Source of the DNA: an uncultured Pelagibacteraceae bacterium
GTDB lineage: Bacteria > Pseudomonadota > Alphaproteobacteria > Pelagibacterales > Pelagibacteraceae
Assembly: GCA_902570055.1 (NCBI GenBank)
Contig: CACFWQ010000001.1
Span: 50,702-114,701 of the forward strand
Length of the DNA stretch: 64,000 nt
Direction: 5' to 3'
Shown one piece after another: positions 17,135 to 25,424 of the stretch (the stretch's first letter is position 1; each line of letters opens with the position of its first letter). The position numbers were made by a program, and so were the translations under genes. The notes under the pieces are model-generated. The model worked only from the letters and a program-made list of their open reading frames with translations, ran no database searches and was not told the origin of the DNA.

Positions 17135-17431
17135 ATGGAAAAAGAAATGCTTGCAATAGCGAAACTTAAATCTGGTGAAGGAAAATTTGAAAAGTTCATG
17201 GGATTTATGCAATCAGATGAGGGAATGGCAGTAAGAAAAACTATTGCTCATGTTGAAAAAACAGTTCCAGCAATAGCACCAAATAAAAGTTATGTTATGT
17301 TTAAAGTCTCAGTTCATAATGAAGAAGAAATGAAGAAGTTCGCCTCAGGTAATAATCCGATAGCAAAACCTATTTTCGATGAATGTATCGAAATTGTTGA
17401 AATGTATGAATTGAGCAAAGTTAATCTATAA
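17135..17431 (+). CDS. Uncharacterised 98-residue protein
   Basis: Not recognised. The gene has a strong AAAGGAG ribosome site and normal codon use. The protein is soluble, without signal peptide or cysteine-rich motif, with an alternating beta/alpha look (LAIAKLKSGEGKFEKFMGFM, KSYVMFKVSVHNEEEMKKF) that suggests a small ferredoxin-like or dimeric alpha/beta-barrel fold (inference). First gene of a forward run of small proteins ending in an SMR transporter. Confidence 0.75.
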   Translation: MEKEMLAIAKLKSGEGKFEKFMGFMQSDEGMAVRKTIAHVEKTVPAIAPNKSYVMFKVSVHNEEEMKKFASGNNPIAKPIFDECIEIVEMYELSKVNL

Positions 17432-17443
17432 GGAATAATAAAA

Positions 17444-17731
17444 ATGGCTGGATACTTAATAGGAACTATAGAAGTAAAAAATCCTGAAGCTTATAAAGAA
17501 TATTTGGCAAAAGTAACTGATATTGTTAAAAAATTTGGTGGTGAATATTTGGTAAGAGCGGGAGAATATACTGAAATAGAAGGTAAATGGAAATATTCAA
17601 GAAATGTTGTAATTAAATTTCCTTCTTATGAAAAAGCTTTGGAATGGTATAATTCTGAAGAATACAAACCTGTAAAAAAAATACGTTTAGATAATTCTGT
17701 TAGTGATGCAATAATAATAAAAGGAACATAA
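17444..17731 (+). CDS. DUF1330 family protein
   Basis: 95 residues of the DUF1330 dimeric alpha/beta-barrel family. Typical features are GYLIGTIEVKNPEAYKEYL at the start, GGEYLVRAGEYTEIEG in the middle, and IKFPSYEKALEWYNSEEY followed by the SDAIIIKG end. Function of the family is not established. It lies 12 bases after the preceding small gene, with an AAGGAAT ribosome site. Confidence 0.88.
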   Translation: MAGYLIGTIEVKNPEAYKEYLAKVTDIVKKFGGEYLVRAGEYTEIEGKWKYSRNVVIKFPSYEKALEWYNSEEYKPVKKIRLDNSVSDAIIIKGT

Positions 17732-17736
17732 TCATA

Positions 17737-18123
17737 ATGAGCAGTTTAATAAATTTTATGATGATTGGAACTAATGATCTAGAAAAATCAGCTAAATTTT
17801 ATGATGCAATTTTTGTCCCGCTTGGAATTATAAAAGCAAGTACTACAGAAAGACATATTGGTTATGCACAAAAAAATAATCCAGAAGAAACACAGTTTTA
17901 TATATGCAAGCCTTTTAACAAAGAACAGGCTACAAATGGCAATGGTACAATGATTGCTCTTTTAGCAGACACAAATGAAGCTGTTGATAAATTTCATACT
18001 ATTGCATTAGAAAATGGTGGCACTGATGAAGGATCTCCAGGCATAAGATATGATGGAAATTATTATGCTTATATACGTGATCCAGATGGCAACAAAATTT
18101 GCGCTAGATGCAATTCTAATTAA
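17737..18123 (+). CDS. VOC family (glyoxalase/bleomycin-resistance fold) protein
   Basis: 128 residues with the paired beta-alpha-beta-beta-beta VOC repeats. The first begins MMIGTNDLEKSAKFYDAIF and the second ends with YYAYIRDPDGNKICARC, the usual DPDGN-x-I/L motif. Metal ligands of true glyoxalase I are not all evident, so a specific activity cannot be given. It lies between the DUF1330 and NTF2-like genes on one transcript. Confidence 0.85.
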   Translation: MSSLINFMMIGTNDLEKSAKFYDAIFVPLGIIKASTTERHIGYAQKNNPEETQFYICKPFNKEQATNGNGTMIALLADTNEAVDKFHTIALENGGTDEGSPGIRYDGNYYAYIRDPDGNKICARCNSN

Positions 18124-18144
18124 ATAAAAAAAAAGGAGAAAAAT

Positions 18145-18465
18145 ATGTCAATAATTGAAAAAATGACAAAAATAGTTAACGATGGAAATGTGGCTGCTGG
18201 GGAACAAATGATACACGACGATTATCAATTCTTAATGCATTCATCTGGAAATAAATTAAGCAAACAAGATATTTTAAAATGGCTAGCCATGAAAGATGTC
18301 AAAAAAGAAAAAGTCAGAGTTCTTTTTGAAAATGATGAAGTTGGATTTGAACATGCTTATGTGAGTTATAATGACGGTAATAAAGAAGCAGTTATGACTT
18401 ATTACAAATATAAAGATGGCAAAGTTGCTTATATGGAAACTGGAGCAACTAAATTATCAAAATAA
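18145..18465 (+). CDS. SnoaL/NTF2-like small protein
   Basis: 106 residues preceded by a strong AAAAGGAG ribosome site. The order of helices and strands (long N-terminal helix, MIHDDYQFLMHSSGNKLSKQDIL, then beta strands ending MTYYKYKDGKVAYMETG) fits the cone-shaped NTF2/SnoaL-like fold, often a ligand-binding or isomerase scaffold. No catalytic residue can be assigned. Probably co-transcribed with the SMR gene 3 bases downstream. Confidence 0.7.
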   Translation: MSIIEKMTKIVNDGNVAAGEQMIHDDYQFLMHSSGNKLSKQDILKWLAMKDVKKEKVRVLFENDEVGFEHAYVSYNDGNKEAVMTYYKYKDGKVAYMETGATKLSK

Positions 18466-18467
18466 TT

Positions 18468-18803
18468 ATGGGTAATTTAACAGCTTATATAATTCTGATA
18501 GTCGCAGTTGTTTTGGGTACTGCTGCAAATGGATTTGCTAAAGGTGCTCAAGGTTTTACAATATTAATACCGAGCGTTCTTACTGCAGTAGCTATCGTAG
18601 GATGTATGTATACCTTGTCACTGGTTATGAAAACCATTCCTGTTGGAATTACTTACGCATCGTTTGCTGGATTATGTATTATCGCAACCACAATTGTTGG
18701 AATTTATAAATTTAATCAAATGCCGGATCTTTATACAATTATAGGTCTTATTTTAATTATAGCTGGAGTTTTAATTGTAAACTTGCTAGGAAAAACTAAC
18801 TAA
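18468..18803 (+). CDS. SMR-family small membrane transporter lacking the conserved glutamate
   Basis: 111 residues, four hydrophobic helices, aligning along its whole length with EmrE-type SMR proteins (VVLGTAANGFAKGAQGF for EmrE EVIGTTLMK...; IPVGITYASFAG for IPTGIAYAIWSG; LILIIAGVLIVNLL at the end). The membrane Glu14 that couples protons to drug export is Val14 here, and the Trp after the conserved Tyr (YAIW) is Phe (YASF). It is therefore unlikely to work as a normal drug/proton antiporter. It could be a partner subunit, a lipid or metabolite carrier, or another diverged function. Its stop abuts the stop of the convergent AhpD-like gene. Confidence 0.82.
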   Translation: MGNLTAYIILIVAVVLGTAANGFAKGAQGFTILIPSVLTAVAIVGCMYTLSLVMKTIPVGITYASFAGLCIIATTIVGIYKFNQMPDLYTIIGLILIIAGVLIVNLLGKTN

Positions 18804-19196
18804 TTATTTCATAAAGTCATCGACTTCAACCTGATAACCTTCAACTAGTCTGTTCGTTTCATTGGCCATTCCAGTTACTGCTATCATTTCGTTAAGCATC
18901 TCATCGCTAGCACCTTTTTTTTTCGCTGCTAAACTATGAGATTTTATACAGTACTCACAACCATTTGTTATAGAAACCGCAACATAGATTAATTCTTTAA
19001 CAACTGGATCAAGCGCACCTTTTTTCATTACTTGTTTTAATGAAGTCCAAGTTCTCTCCAATGTTTCAGGATTGTTTGCAAGATTTTTCCAAAAGTTTGG
19101 AACTTCTGTAATTTGTCTTACATTTTTTATTTCTTCATATATTTCTTTAACTTTCCCTTTAGCTTCACTTTCTTGTATTGGTTTAAACATTGGCAT
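18804..19196 (-). CDS. Carboxymuconolactone decarboxylase/AhpD-like protein
   Basis: 130 residues. The CEYCIKSHSLAAKKKG motif (CxxC followed by His) is the redox centre of AhpD-like proteins in the CMD family, which act as peroxidases or reductants. True decarboxylases lack the CxxC. An AGGAGG ribosome site lies just before the ATG. It is the last gene behind the peptide transporter operon, 27 bases after the ATPase gene. Confidence 0.85.
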   Translation of the reverse strand: MPMFKPIQESEAKGKVKEIYEEIKNVRQITEVPNFWKNLANNPETLERTWTSLKQVMKKGALDPVVKELIYVAVSITNGCEYCIKSHSLAAKKKGASDEMLNEMIAVTGMANETNRLVEGYQVEVDDFMK

Positions 19197-19223
19197 TTTT
19201 CCTCCTTTAGTTATTGCATTTTT

Positions 19224-20906
19224 TTAGTTATAAATTGATTCAATTTTTGGCATTAACTTTAATAATTCTTTTGTGTATTCATGTGATGGATTTTTAAATA
19301 ATTCTTCTGTCATTGAGACCTCACAAAGTTTACCATTTTTTAATACCGCTATTCGATCACACATTTGTCTTACCACTGGTAAATCATGACTAATGAATAA
19401 GATTGTCAGGTTTAACTGTTCTTGTAAATCTTTTAATAAATTTAATATTTGCGCTTGAATACTCACATCTAAAGCAGAAGTTGGTTCATCACACACGAGA
19501 AGTCTAGGTTGAGTTGCAAGAGCTCTTGCAATTGAAATTCTTTGTCTTTGACCTCCAGAAAATTCATGAGGATAACGTTCAGCTGATTGTTGGGTTAATT
19601 CAACAGATTCTAATAAATCATAAATATAACTATCTATATCTTTTGAACTTATTGAAGGGTTGTGAAGTTTAATAGGTTCAGCAACTATATCTTTAACTTT
19701 TAATCTGCCATTTAATGAAGAATATGGATCTTGAAATATCATTTGAATTTGTTTTCTGAATTTCATCATTTCTTTGTTACTTTTGATTTTTGTTATACAA
19801 ACATCATTGAAATAAATGTCTCCTTCACTTGGACTAAATAAATTAACAATCATTTTAGCGATAGTTGATTTACCACTTCCACTCTCTCCTACTAACCCAA
19901 ATGATTGACCTTCTTTAATATCAAATGTTACATCGTCTACAGCCATGACAGAATTTTTTGAACTTTCTGTAAAAAAACTATCATCAAATGTTTTGCTTAA
20001 ATTTTTTACTTGAACCAAATCTTTGTTTCGAAGTTCTTTTTTTTCCCATCTATTCAAAATTTTAATATTAGTTTCACTCTGGCTTTTGTTTTCTTTTTCA
20101 ATAATTTTAAATCTTTCAATTTTTTTATTTGTTGGTGGTACAGAACTTACTAGGCTCTTTGTATAAATTTCCTTAGGTTTTATTAGTACTTCTTTTGTGG
20201 GTCCAATTTCGACTAGATCTCCATTTTTCATCACAGCTACTCTATCTGTAGTTTCAGAAATAACTCCCATATCATGAGTTATTAGTATTACTGCTAAGTT
20301 TCTTTCTTTGGTTAATCTTTTTATTAAATCTAGTATTTGAGACTGAATTGATACATCTAAAGCTGTTGTTGGCTCATCTGCTATGAGTAGTTCTGGCTCA
20401 CAACAAAGTGCTAAAGAAATAACCACTCTTTGTCTCATTCCTCCAGAAAATTGGTGAGGGTAGTTGTCGAACCTTTTTTCGGCATCTTTAATGCCAACTT
20501 CTTTTAATAAATTAATAGCTTTGCTTTTCGCTTCTTCCACACTTAAACTTAAATGAGTTTGAATAGTTTCTATTAACTGTTCGCCAATTGTTAATATTGG
20601 ATTTAATGAAGTTTGAGGATCTTGAAAAATTAAACCAATTTTTTTACCTCTATATTTAACAATATTTTCAGGATCTGCATGGATATCTATTCCATCTAAA
20701 ACTATTGAACCATTTGAAACTTTGCCTGGTTCATCAATAAGATTTATGATTGCATTACCAACAGTACTTTTTCCTGAGCCAGATTCTCCAACCAATCCTA
20801 AAATTTCTCCCTTACTAACTTCTATATTTACATTTTTAGCAGCATAGACCGTTTCTCTTCTCATTTCATAATCAACGCTTAAATTTTTTATTTTTAAAAA
20901 ACTCAT
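19224..20906 (-). CDS. Peptide ABC transporter, fused double ATP-binding protein (DppD-DppF / GsiA type)
   Basis: 560 residues carrying two full ABC ATPase domains in one chain. The first has Walker A GESGSGKS near residue 40, signature FSGGMRQR and Walker B LLIADEP. The second, after a linker at about residues 255-300, has GESGSGKS, FSGGQRQR and LLVCDEP. Both ends carry the oligopeptide-family extension (GDLVEIGPTKEV and KNGKLCEV...). It energises uptake of peptides, glutathione or similar compounds. The ATG lies at the dppC stop, so it is coupled. Confidence 0.92.
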   Translation of the reverse strand: MSFLKIKNLSVDYEMRRETVYAAKNVNIEVSKGEILGLVGESGSGKSTVGNAIINLIDEPGKVSNGSIVLDGIDIHADPENIVKYRGKKIGLIFQDPQTSLNPILTIGEQLIETIQTHLSLSVEEAKSKAINLLKEVGIKDAEKRFDNYPHQFSGGMRQRVVISLALCCEPELLIADEPTTALDVSIQSQILDLIKRLTKERNLAVILITHDMGVISETTDRVAVMKNGDLVEIGPTKEVLIKPKEIYTKSLVSSVPPTNKKIERFKIIEKENKSQSETNIKILNRWEKKELRNKDLVQVKNLSKTFDDSFFTESSKNSVMAVDDVTFDIKEGQSFGLVGESGSGKSTIAKMIVNLFSPSEGDIYFNDVCITKIKSNKEMMKFRKQIQMIFQDPYSSLNGRLKVKDIVAEPIKLHNPSISSKDIDSYIYDLLESVELTQQSAERYPHEFSGGQRQRISIARALATQPRLLVCDEPTSALDVSIQAQILNLLKDLQEQLNLTILFISHDLPVVRQMCDRIAVLKNGKLCEVSMTEELFKNPSHEYTKELLKLMPKIESIYN

Positions 20907-21832
20907 TAATTTAATTTTGGATTAAGAGTATCTCTCATCCAGTCTCCTAATAGATTAATTGAAAATGCTAAAATAACTAAAAAAATTGCTGGAAAGAAAG
21001 TTATCCACCACTCACCTGAAAATAAAAAATCATTTCCAATTCTAATTAAAGTTCCTAAAGAAGGTGTTGTGGGTGGAACTCCTACTCCTAAAAAGCTTAG
21101 TGTGGATTCCGCTATTATTGCGAGTGCAAGTCCTATGGTTCCAATTACTAGCACTGGTCTCATTATGTTTGGTAAAATATGTTTAAACATAATAATAGGA
21201 TTTGAAACTCCAATAATTGTTGAGGCAGAAACATAATCCTTATTTTTTTCAACTAAAGTTGCAGCACGTGATACTCTTGCAAATTGAGGCCATTCCGAAA
21301 TTCCTATTGCAAAAATTAAAACATAAATTGCCATTTCGTCATGTAATTCTCTTGAAATAATACCTCTTGCTATTCCATCAACTAATAAAGCCATTAAAAT
21401 ACTTGGAACTGTTAATTGAACATCTGTTAACCTCATAACAATCATTTCATATTTTCCGCCAAAATATCCTGCGGTTAATCCCAAAGTTACACCTAATATT
21501 AGACTGAATAAAATTGCAGAAAAACCAACAATCAATGAAATACGAGACCCGTAAAGAATTGTTGATAACATGTCTCTACCTTGACCATCAGTTCCTAAAA
21601 TAAATTTAGCTACACCTTCTTCAGACCAAGAAGGAGGTGTAAATGCATCCATTAAAGATAAGCTTGATGGGTCAAATGGATTGAAAGGTGCTACAAGTTC
21701 AACAAAAAAAGAGCAGAAAAAAATAATTACTAAAATAACACTTGATACAATAGCTGTTGGAGATTTTATAAAACTAAAATAAACATCACTATCTTTAATT
21801 CTATGCAATAAAGTTGGTGTTTGATTATCCAC
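20906..21832 (-). CDS. Peptide ABC transporter permease, DppC type
   Basis: 308 residues with an N-terminal OppC-like membrane helix (about residues 29-50), a periplasmic loop with FILGTDGQGRDMLSTILYGSRISL, a hallmark of DppC/OppC, and five further helices. EAA-like loop: SASTIIGVSNPIIMFKHILPN. It pairs with the DppB protein. Overlaps dppB by 8 bases. Confidence 0.92.
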   Translation of the reverse strand: MDNQTPTLLHRIKDSDVYFSFIKSPTAIVSSVILVIIFFCSFFVELVAPFNPFDPSSLSLMDAFTPPSWSEEGVAKFILGTDGQGRDMLSTILYGSRISLIVGFSAILFSLILGVTLGLTAGYFGGKYEMIVMRLTDVQLTVPSILMALLVDGIARGIISRELHDEMAIYVLIFAIGISEWPQFARVSRAATLVEKNKDYVSASTIIGVSNPIIMFKHILPNIMRPVLVIGTIGLALAIIAESTLSFLGVGVPPTTPSLGTLIRIGNDFLFSGEWWITFFPAIFLVILAFSINLLGDWMRDTLNPKLN

Positions 21833-22808
21833 TTACTGCCTCCGATTTAACTCTAATTCTTGGATCAATAAAATAATATAAAATATCAACTATGAAATTT
21901 ATCAATACAAAAACAAAAGCTATAAAAACTAAGTAAGCAGACATAATTGGTATATCTACAAACTTAACTGCTTGAATAAAAAGAAAGCCCATCCCTGGCC
22001 ATTGAAAAACCGTTTCGGTAATTATTGAAAAAGCTATAAGTGTTCCAATATTTATTCCTGCAATCGTAATGACTGGAATTAAACCATTTTTTAATGCATG
22101 TTTATAGTGAATGCTCTGTTCGCTTATTCCTCTTGCTCTTGCAAATTTAATATAGTCAGTTTGCAATATCTCCATCATTTCTGCACGAACAAGTCTTATA
22201 ATATAAGTCATTTGAAAAAGACTAAGAGTTACCGAAGGAAGAATAATAGCTTTTAATCCTGATACTGTTAAAAAACCTGTAGACCAAAAGCCAAGATCAA
22301 CTACTTCACCTCTTCCAAAAGAAGGTAATACCCCTAAAATTACTGCAAAGAGATATATAAAGAGTATACCTATAACAAATGTGGGGAGTGATACTCCCAG
22401 TAATGAAATGGCTAATATAGCATCGCTTAAAAAACCTTTCCGATTTATACCTGTATAAACTCCTAATAAAGTTCCTGAAATTAATGCAATTAATGCTGAA
22501 ACTACAACAAGCTCAAGAGTAGCTGGTAATCTTTCTGAAATTAGTTCTGAAACTGGTCTTCTTAATTGATACGATATTCCAAATTCTCCTTGTGAAGCAT
22601 TAACTACAAATCTTGAAAACTGTATGTGAATAGGGTCATTTAATCCTAATGTTTCTCTAAGTTCAGATCTTTCTTCATCGGAAGTTTCTTCGCCAACCAT
22701 GTTATTGATTGGGTCACCCACAAAATTAAATAATGAAAAAGAAACAAAAGCAACAACCAGCATTACTAAGACTGATTGAAATAATCTTTTTAAAGTATAC
22801 TTAATCAA
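21825..22808 (-). CDS. Peptide ABC transporter permease, DppB type
   Basis: 327 residues with six predicted helices. The DppB/OppB N-terminus is clear (TLKRLFQSVLVMLVVAFVSF, then the soluble loop with LRETLGLNDPIHIQF). The ATPase-docking loop is KFARARGISEQSIHYKHALKN. The gene starts 60 bases after the binding-protein gene, separated by a strong hairpin that may lower its expression relative to the binding protein. Confidence 0.92.
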   Translation of the reverse strand: MIKYTLKRLFQSVLVMLVVAFVSFSLFNFVGDPINNMVGEETSDEERSELRETLGLNDPIHIQFSRFVVNASQGEFGISYQLRRPVSELISERLPATLELVVVSALIALISGTLLGVYTGINRKGFLSDAILAISLLGVSLPTFVIGILFIYLFAVILGVLPSFGRGEVVDLGFWSTGFLTVSGLKAIILPSVTLSLFQMTYIIRLVRAEMMEILQTDYIKFARARGISEQSIHYKHALKNGLIPVITIAGINIGTLIAFSIITETVFQWPGMGFLFIQAVKFVDIPIMSAYLVFIAFVFVLINFIVDILYYFIDPRIRVKSEAVSG

Positions 22809-22825
22809 TTTTTGAAAACTTTAGT

Positions 22826-22859
22826 TTATAAGCCCTTTTAGAAATAAAAGGGCTTATAA
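22826..22859 (-). terminator. Perfect 15-bp hairpin between dppA and dppB
   Basis: TTATAAGCCCTTTTA (22826-22840) and its exact complement (22845-22859) enclose a four-base loop. It lies in the only sizeable gap inside the dpp operon. No U-run follows on the reverse strand, so full termination is unlikely. An mRNA-stabilising or partial-termination role, allowing more binding protein than permease, fits better (inference). Confidence 0.75.
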
Positions 22860-22868
22860 TTAATTTAT

Positions 22869-24434
22869 CTAGAATCTTTTGTTAGAAAATCTAAACAAAG
22901 GTTCGTTATTTGGTCTTATAGGTACATCAACACTCTTCTTTGATGCCCATGAAATTACTTGGTGATGTAAAGGAAGATAAGCAATATTATCTCTTACAAT
23001 TTTCCAAGCTTCTGCAATTGCAGCATTTCTTTTATCTAAGTCAACTTCACCTTCCATTACTCTAATCGCTGCGTCAACTGTAGCGTCGCTAAAATTAACT
23101 TTATTCCAGCTTGCTCCACTTTCATATAGATAATGGAACACATAGTGACTGTCTAGAGTAGGAACTCCCCAACCTAACATATAAAAATCACCTTGGTTGT
23201 CTTTAAGTTCTTTGAAGTGTTTACTTTTTGTTTGAGCATTTAAAGAAACATTCACGCCTATTTTTCCTAACATTCCTACAACAGCTGTACAAATTGCTTC
23301 GTCATTTACATATCTGTCATTTGGACATCTTAGTTCAACATCAAAACCATCTGGATAACCAGCGTCTGCTAGAAGTTGCTTTGCAGCAGCTGCATCGTAA
23401 GGCAATCTTTCATCAAGTGCTTTAGTATAACCTGTTACACCAGGAAATGTAATTATTCCAGCTGGTGAGCTTAAACCTCTCATTACTTTTTTCTTAATGG
23501 CTTCTATATCAATTGCTTGATAAAATGCTTGTCTAACTTCTTTTTTTTTAAAAGGATTATCACCTGTGTTACCAGATCTAAGTTGATCTGCGGCTTGGTC
23601 CATACCTAAAAAGATAGTACGCATTTGTTCTACACTAATAACTTTATGATCAGGTGAACTACCAATACGATCTAAATCTTGTACTGGTGCATCAGTTACA
23701 ATATCAATTTCTCCAGATAACAATGCTGCAACTCTTGTTGCTGCGTTAGCTATAGGTAGTAATTGAATTTCATCAAGATTATGTTCAACGTTTCCCCACC
23801 ATTTTTTATTTTTTTTGAAAACAGTTTTGGTATTTGGTTCTCTTAAAGTAATCTCAAATGGACCTGTTCCCATTGCATTAGTTGCTGAAAATGTTTCTTG
23901 TCCTGCATCCCAGTTTTGTGGGACAACAGCAAAATTTTCATTTGCCCATTTTTTAGACATAACAAATATATTTGATAATTGGTTTAAAAGAATTGGATTT
24001 GGATCTCTTGTTTGAATTTCAACACTATAATCATCGAGTGCTTTAACTGATGTAATAGTGCTAATATATTCTTTAAAGTCAGATGTTGGTTGTTGAGCTC
24101 TTAACAAACTAAAAACGACATCTTCTGATGTCATCTTGTCTCCATTGTGAAAAGTTACATCTTTTCTTAGATTAAACACCCAAGTTGTTGGATTTGTAGC
24201 TTTCCAATCAGTTGCTAGCTGAGGTCCAATTGACATATCAATCCCTCTTGTAACAAGTGCCTCATATATTTGTCTTGATACCATTGTAGTTGGTCCTTCA
24301 TTCTGTGCATGAGGATCAAGTGTTAAGCTATCGCCTTTCATTGACCATTTAATTGTATTTTTTGCCCATGCAGATGAGAATCCAAAAACAAATAGTACAG
24401 TTAATAATATTCTAACTAGATTTTTTGCTTTCAT
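22869..24434 (-). CDS. Peptide ABC transporter substrate-binding protein, DppA type
   Basis: 521-residue periplasmic binding protein of the SBP_bac_5 family. A signal peptide of about 24 residues (hydrophobic ILLTVLFVFGFSSAWA) precedes the mature start. The domain opens with IKWSMKGDSLTLDPHAQNEG, followed by WVFNLRKDVTFHNGDKMTSEDVVFSL, the family signature. Ligand may be di- or oligopeptides, glutathione or another small amide. First gene of the operon; AGGAGGGG lies just before the ATG. Confidence 0.93.
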   Translation of the reverse strand: MKAKNLVRILLTVLFVFGFSSAWAKNTIKWSMKGDSLTLDPHAQNEGPTTMVSRQIYEALVTRGIDMSIGPQLATDWKATNPTTWVFNLRKDVTFHNGDKMTSEDVVFSLLRAQQPTSDFKEYISTITSVKALDDYSVEIQTRDPNPILLNQLSNIFVMSKKWANENFAVVPQNWDAGQETFSATNAMGTGPFEITLREPNTKTVFKKNKKWWGNVEHNLDEIQLLPIANAATRVAALLSGEIDIVTDAPVQDLDRIGSSPDHKVISVEQMRTIFLGMDQAADQLRSGNTGDNPFKKKEVRQAFYQAIDIEAIKKKVMRGLSSPAGIITFPGVTGYTKALDERLPYDAAAAKQLLADAGYPDGFDVELRCPNDRYVNDEAICTAVVGMLGKIGVNVSLNAQTKSKHFKELKDNQGDFYMLGWGVPTLDSHYVFHYLYESGASWNKVNFSDATVDAAIRVMEGEVDLDKRNAAIAEAWKIVRDNIAYLPLHHQVISWASKKSVDVPIRPNNEPLFRFSNKRF

Positions 24435-24455
24435 TTACCCCTCCTGTAAAAAATG

Positions 24456-24485
24456 ATTATAGAATCTTATTAAACCTTTTAACAA
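24456..24485 (-). promoter_or_regulatory. Probable promoter of the dpp operon
   Basis: On the reverse strand TTGTTA (24485-24480) and a perfect TATAAT (24461-24456) are 18 bases apart, about 20 bases before the dppA ATG. A palindromic ACAAATTTGT lies further upstream and could be an operator. Prediction from consensus only. Confidence 0.5.
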
Positions 24486-24528
24486 GCTTTTTTTTAGGTT
24501 GCTACAAACAACAAATTTGTCAAAAAAC

Positions 24529-25332
24529 CTATCTTACGGGTTTTAATAGTTTTAATATTTTATTATGAATTAAATTATTTGCAGAGACTAAAATATTCCC
24601 AGCTTTAACTGCGTCTTCATTTTTCCAGGTAGAAATAATTCCACCAGAAGCTTTAACAATCGGAATAATAGGATGAATATCCCAAATTTTATTTAAGCAC
24701 TGTATAACAACATCAATTCTACCTTCGCATAAATGAGCATAGCTCAATGCATCAAAGCAAGGAAATTGCATTAATTTCAAAACTTTTGGAATTTTTTTTT
24801 GTTTGTTTAATGAAAGCCATCCATGGAATGCGCCAGCAACTTTCATCTGTGAGTGGGAAACTTTTTTATTTACATTCAATTTTCTTTTTTTACCTTTGTT
24901 AAAAACATAAGCAACTTTGTCTGAATAGTTTAAATAATATTTATTTAGTTTTGGAAAATTTGCTAAACCCATAACTGGTCTTCCTTTGTAATTTAAAGCT
25001 ATTAAATTACTCCAAGTTGGATTGCCTATTACAAAAGATCTTGTTCCATCTATTGGATCGATTACCCAAGTATAATCACTTCTTTTTTTTTGGTAACCAA
25101 ATTCCTCTCCTATTATTTGATGATTAGAGAAATTTTTTTTAATTTTTATTCTAATAAACTTTTCAAATTGTCTATCTGCTTGCGTTACAGGATCGTATCC
25201 TTTTCTCTTATTTTTATTTATAACTTTAAAAGGTTTGTCTAATTTTTTGTAATAAAATTTTGTTAAGTCTTTAGCTAATAGATTAAGAAAATTGTAATAA
25301 ATTCTGTAATTTTTGAATTTTGTATTAGACAT
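24529..25332 (-). CDS. Inositol-monophosphatase-family phosphatase, HisN-like
   Basis: 267 residues of the Mg-dependent IMPase family. Metal site motifs: GEEFGYQ, WVIDPIDGTRSFVIGNPTW and WDIHPIIPIVKASGG. FVIGNPTW after the DPIDGT motif is more like HisN-type histidinol-phosphate phosphatases than SuhB, but the substrate could also be inositol phosphate or another sugar phosphate. It lies 94 bases upstream of dppA on the same strand, with its own promoter between them. Confidence 0.82.
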   Translation of the reverse strand: MSNTKFKNYRIYYNFLNLLAKDLTKFYYKKLDKPFKVINKNKRKGYDPVTQADRQFEKFIRIKIKKNFSNHQIIGEEFGYQKKRSDYTWVIDPIDGTRSFVIGNPTWSNLIALNYKGRPVMGLANFPKLNKYYLNYSDKVAYVFNKGKKRKLNVNKKVSHSQMKVAGAFHGWLSLNKQKKIPKVLKLMQFPCFDALSYAHLCEGRIDVVIQCLNKIWDIHPIIPIVKASGGIISTWKNEDAVKAGNILVSANNLIHNKILKLLKPVR

Positions 25333-25424
25333 GATGAGCTCTATTACTATTTAATTTAACTTGATTAAAGCATAAAATTTAATAATCCTTTCAATAACAC
25401 AATAAAATTAAATTAGTAATATTA

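Noticed and set aside
25333..25424. Glycine or SAM riboswitch before the dimethylglycine dehydrogenase
   Set aside because: The gap is 92 bases of low-complexity AT with no paired conserved core.
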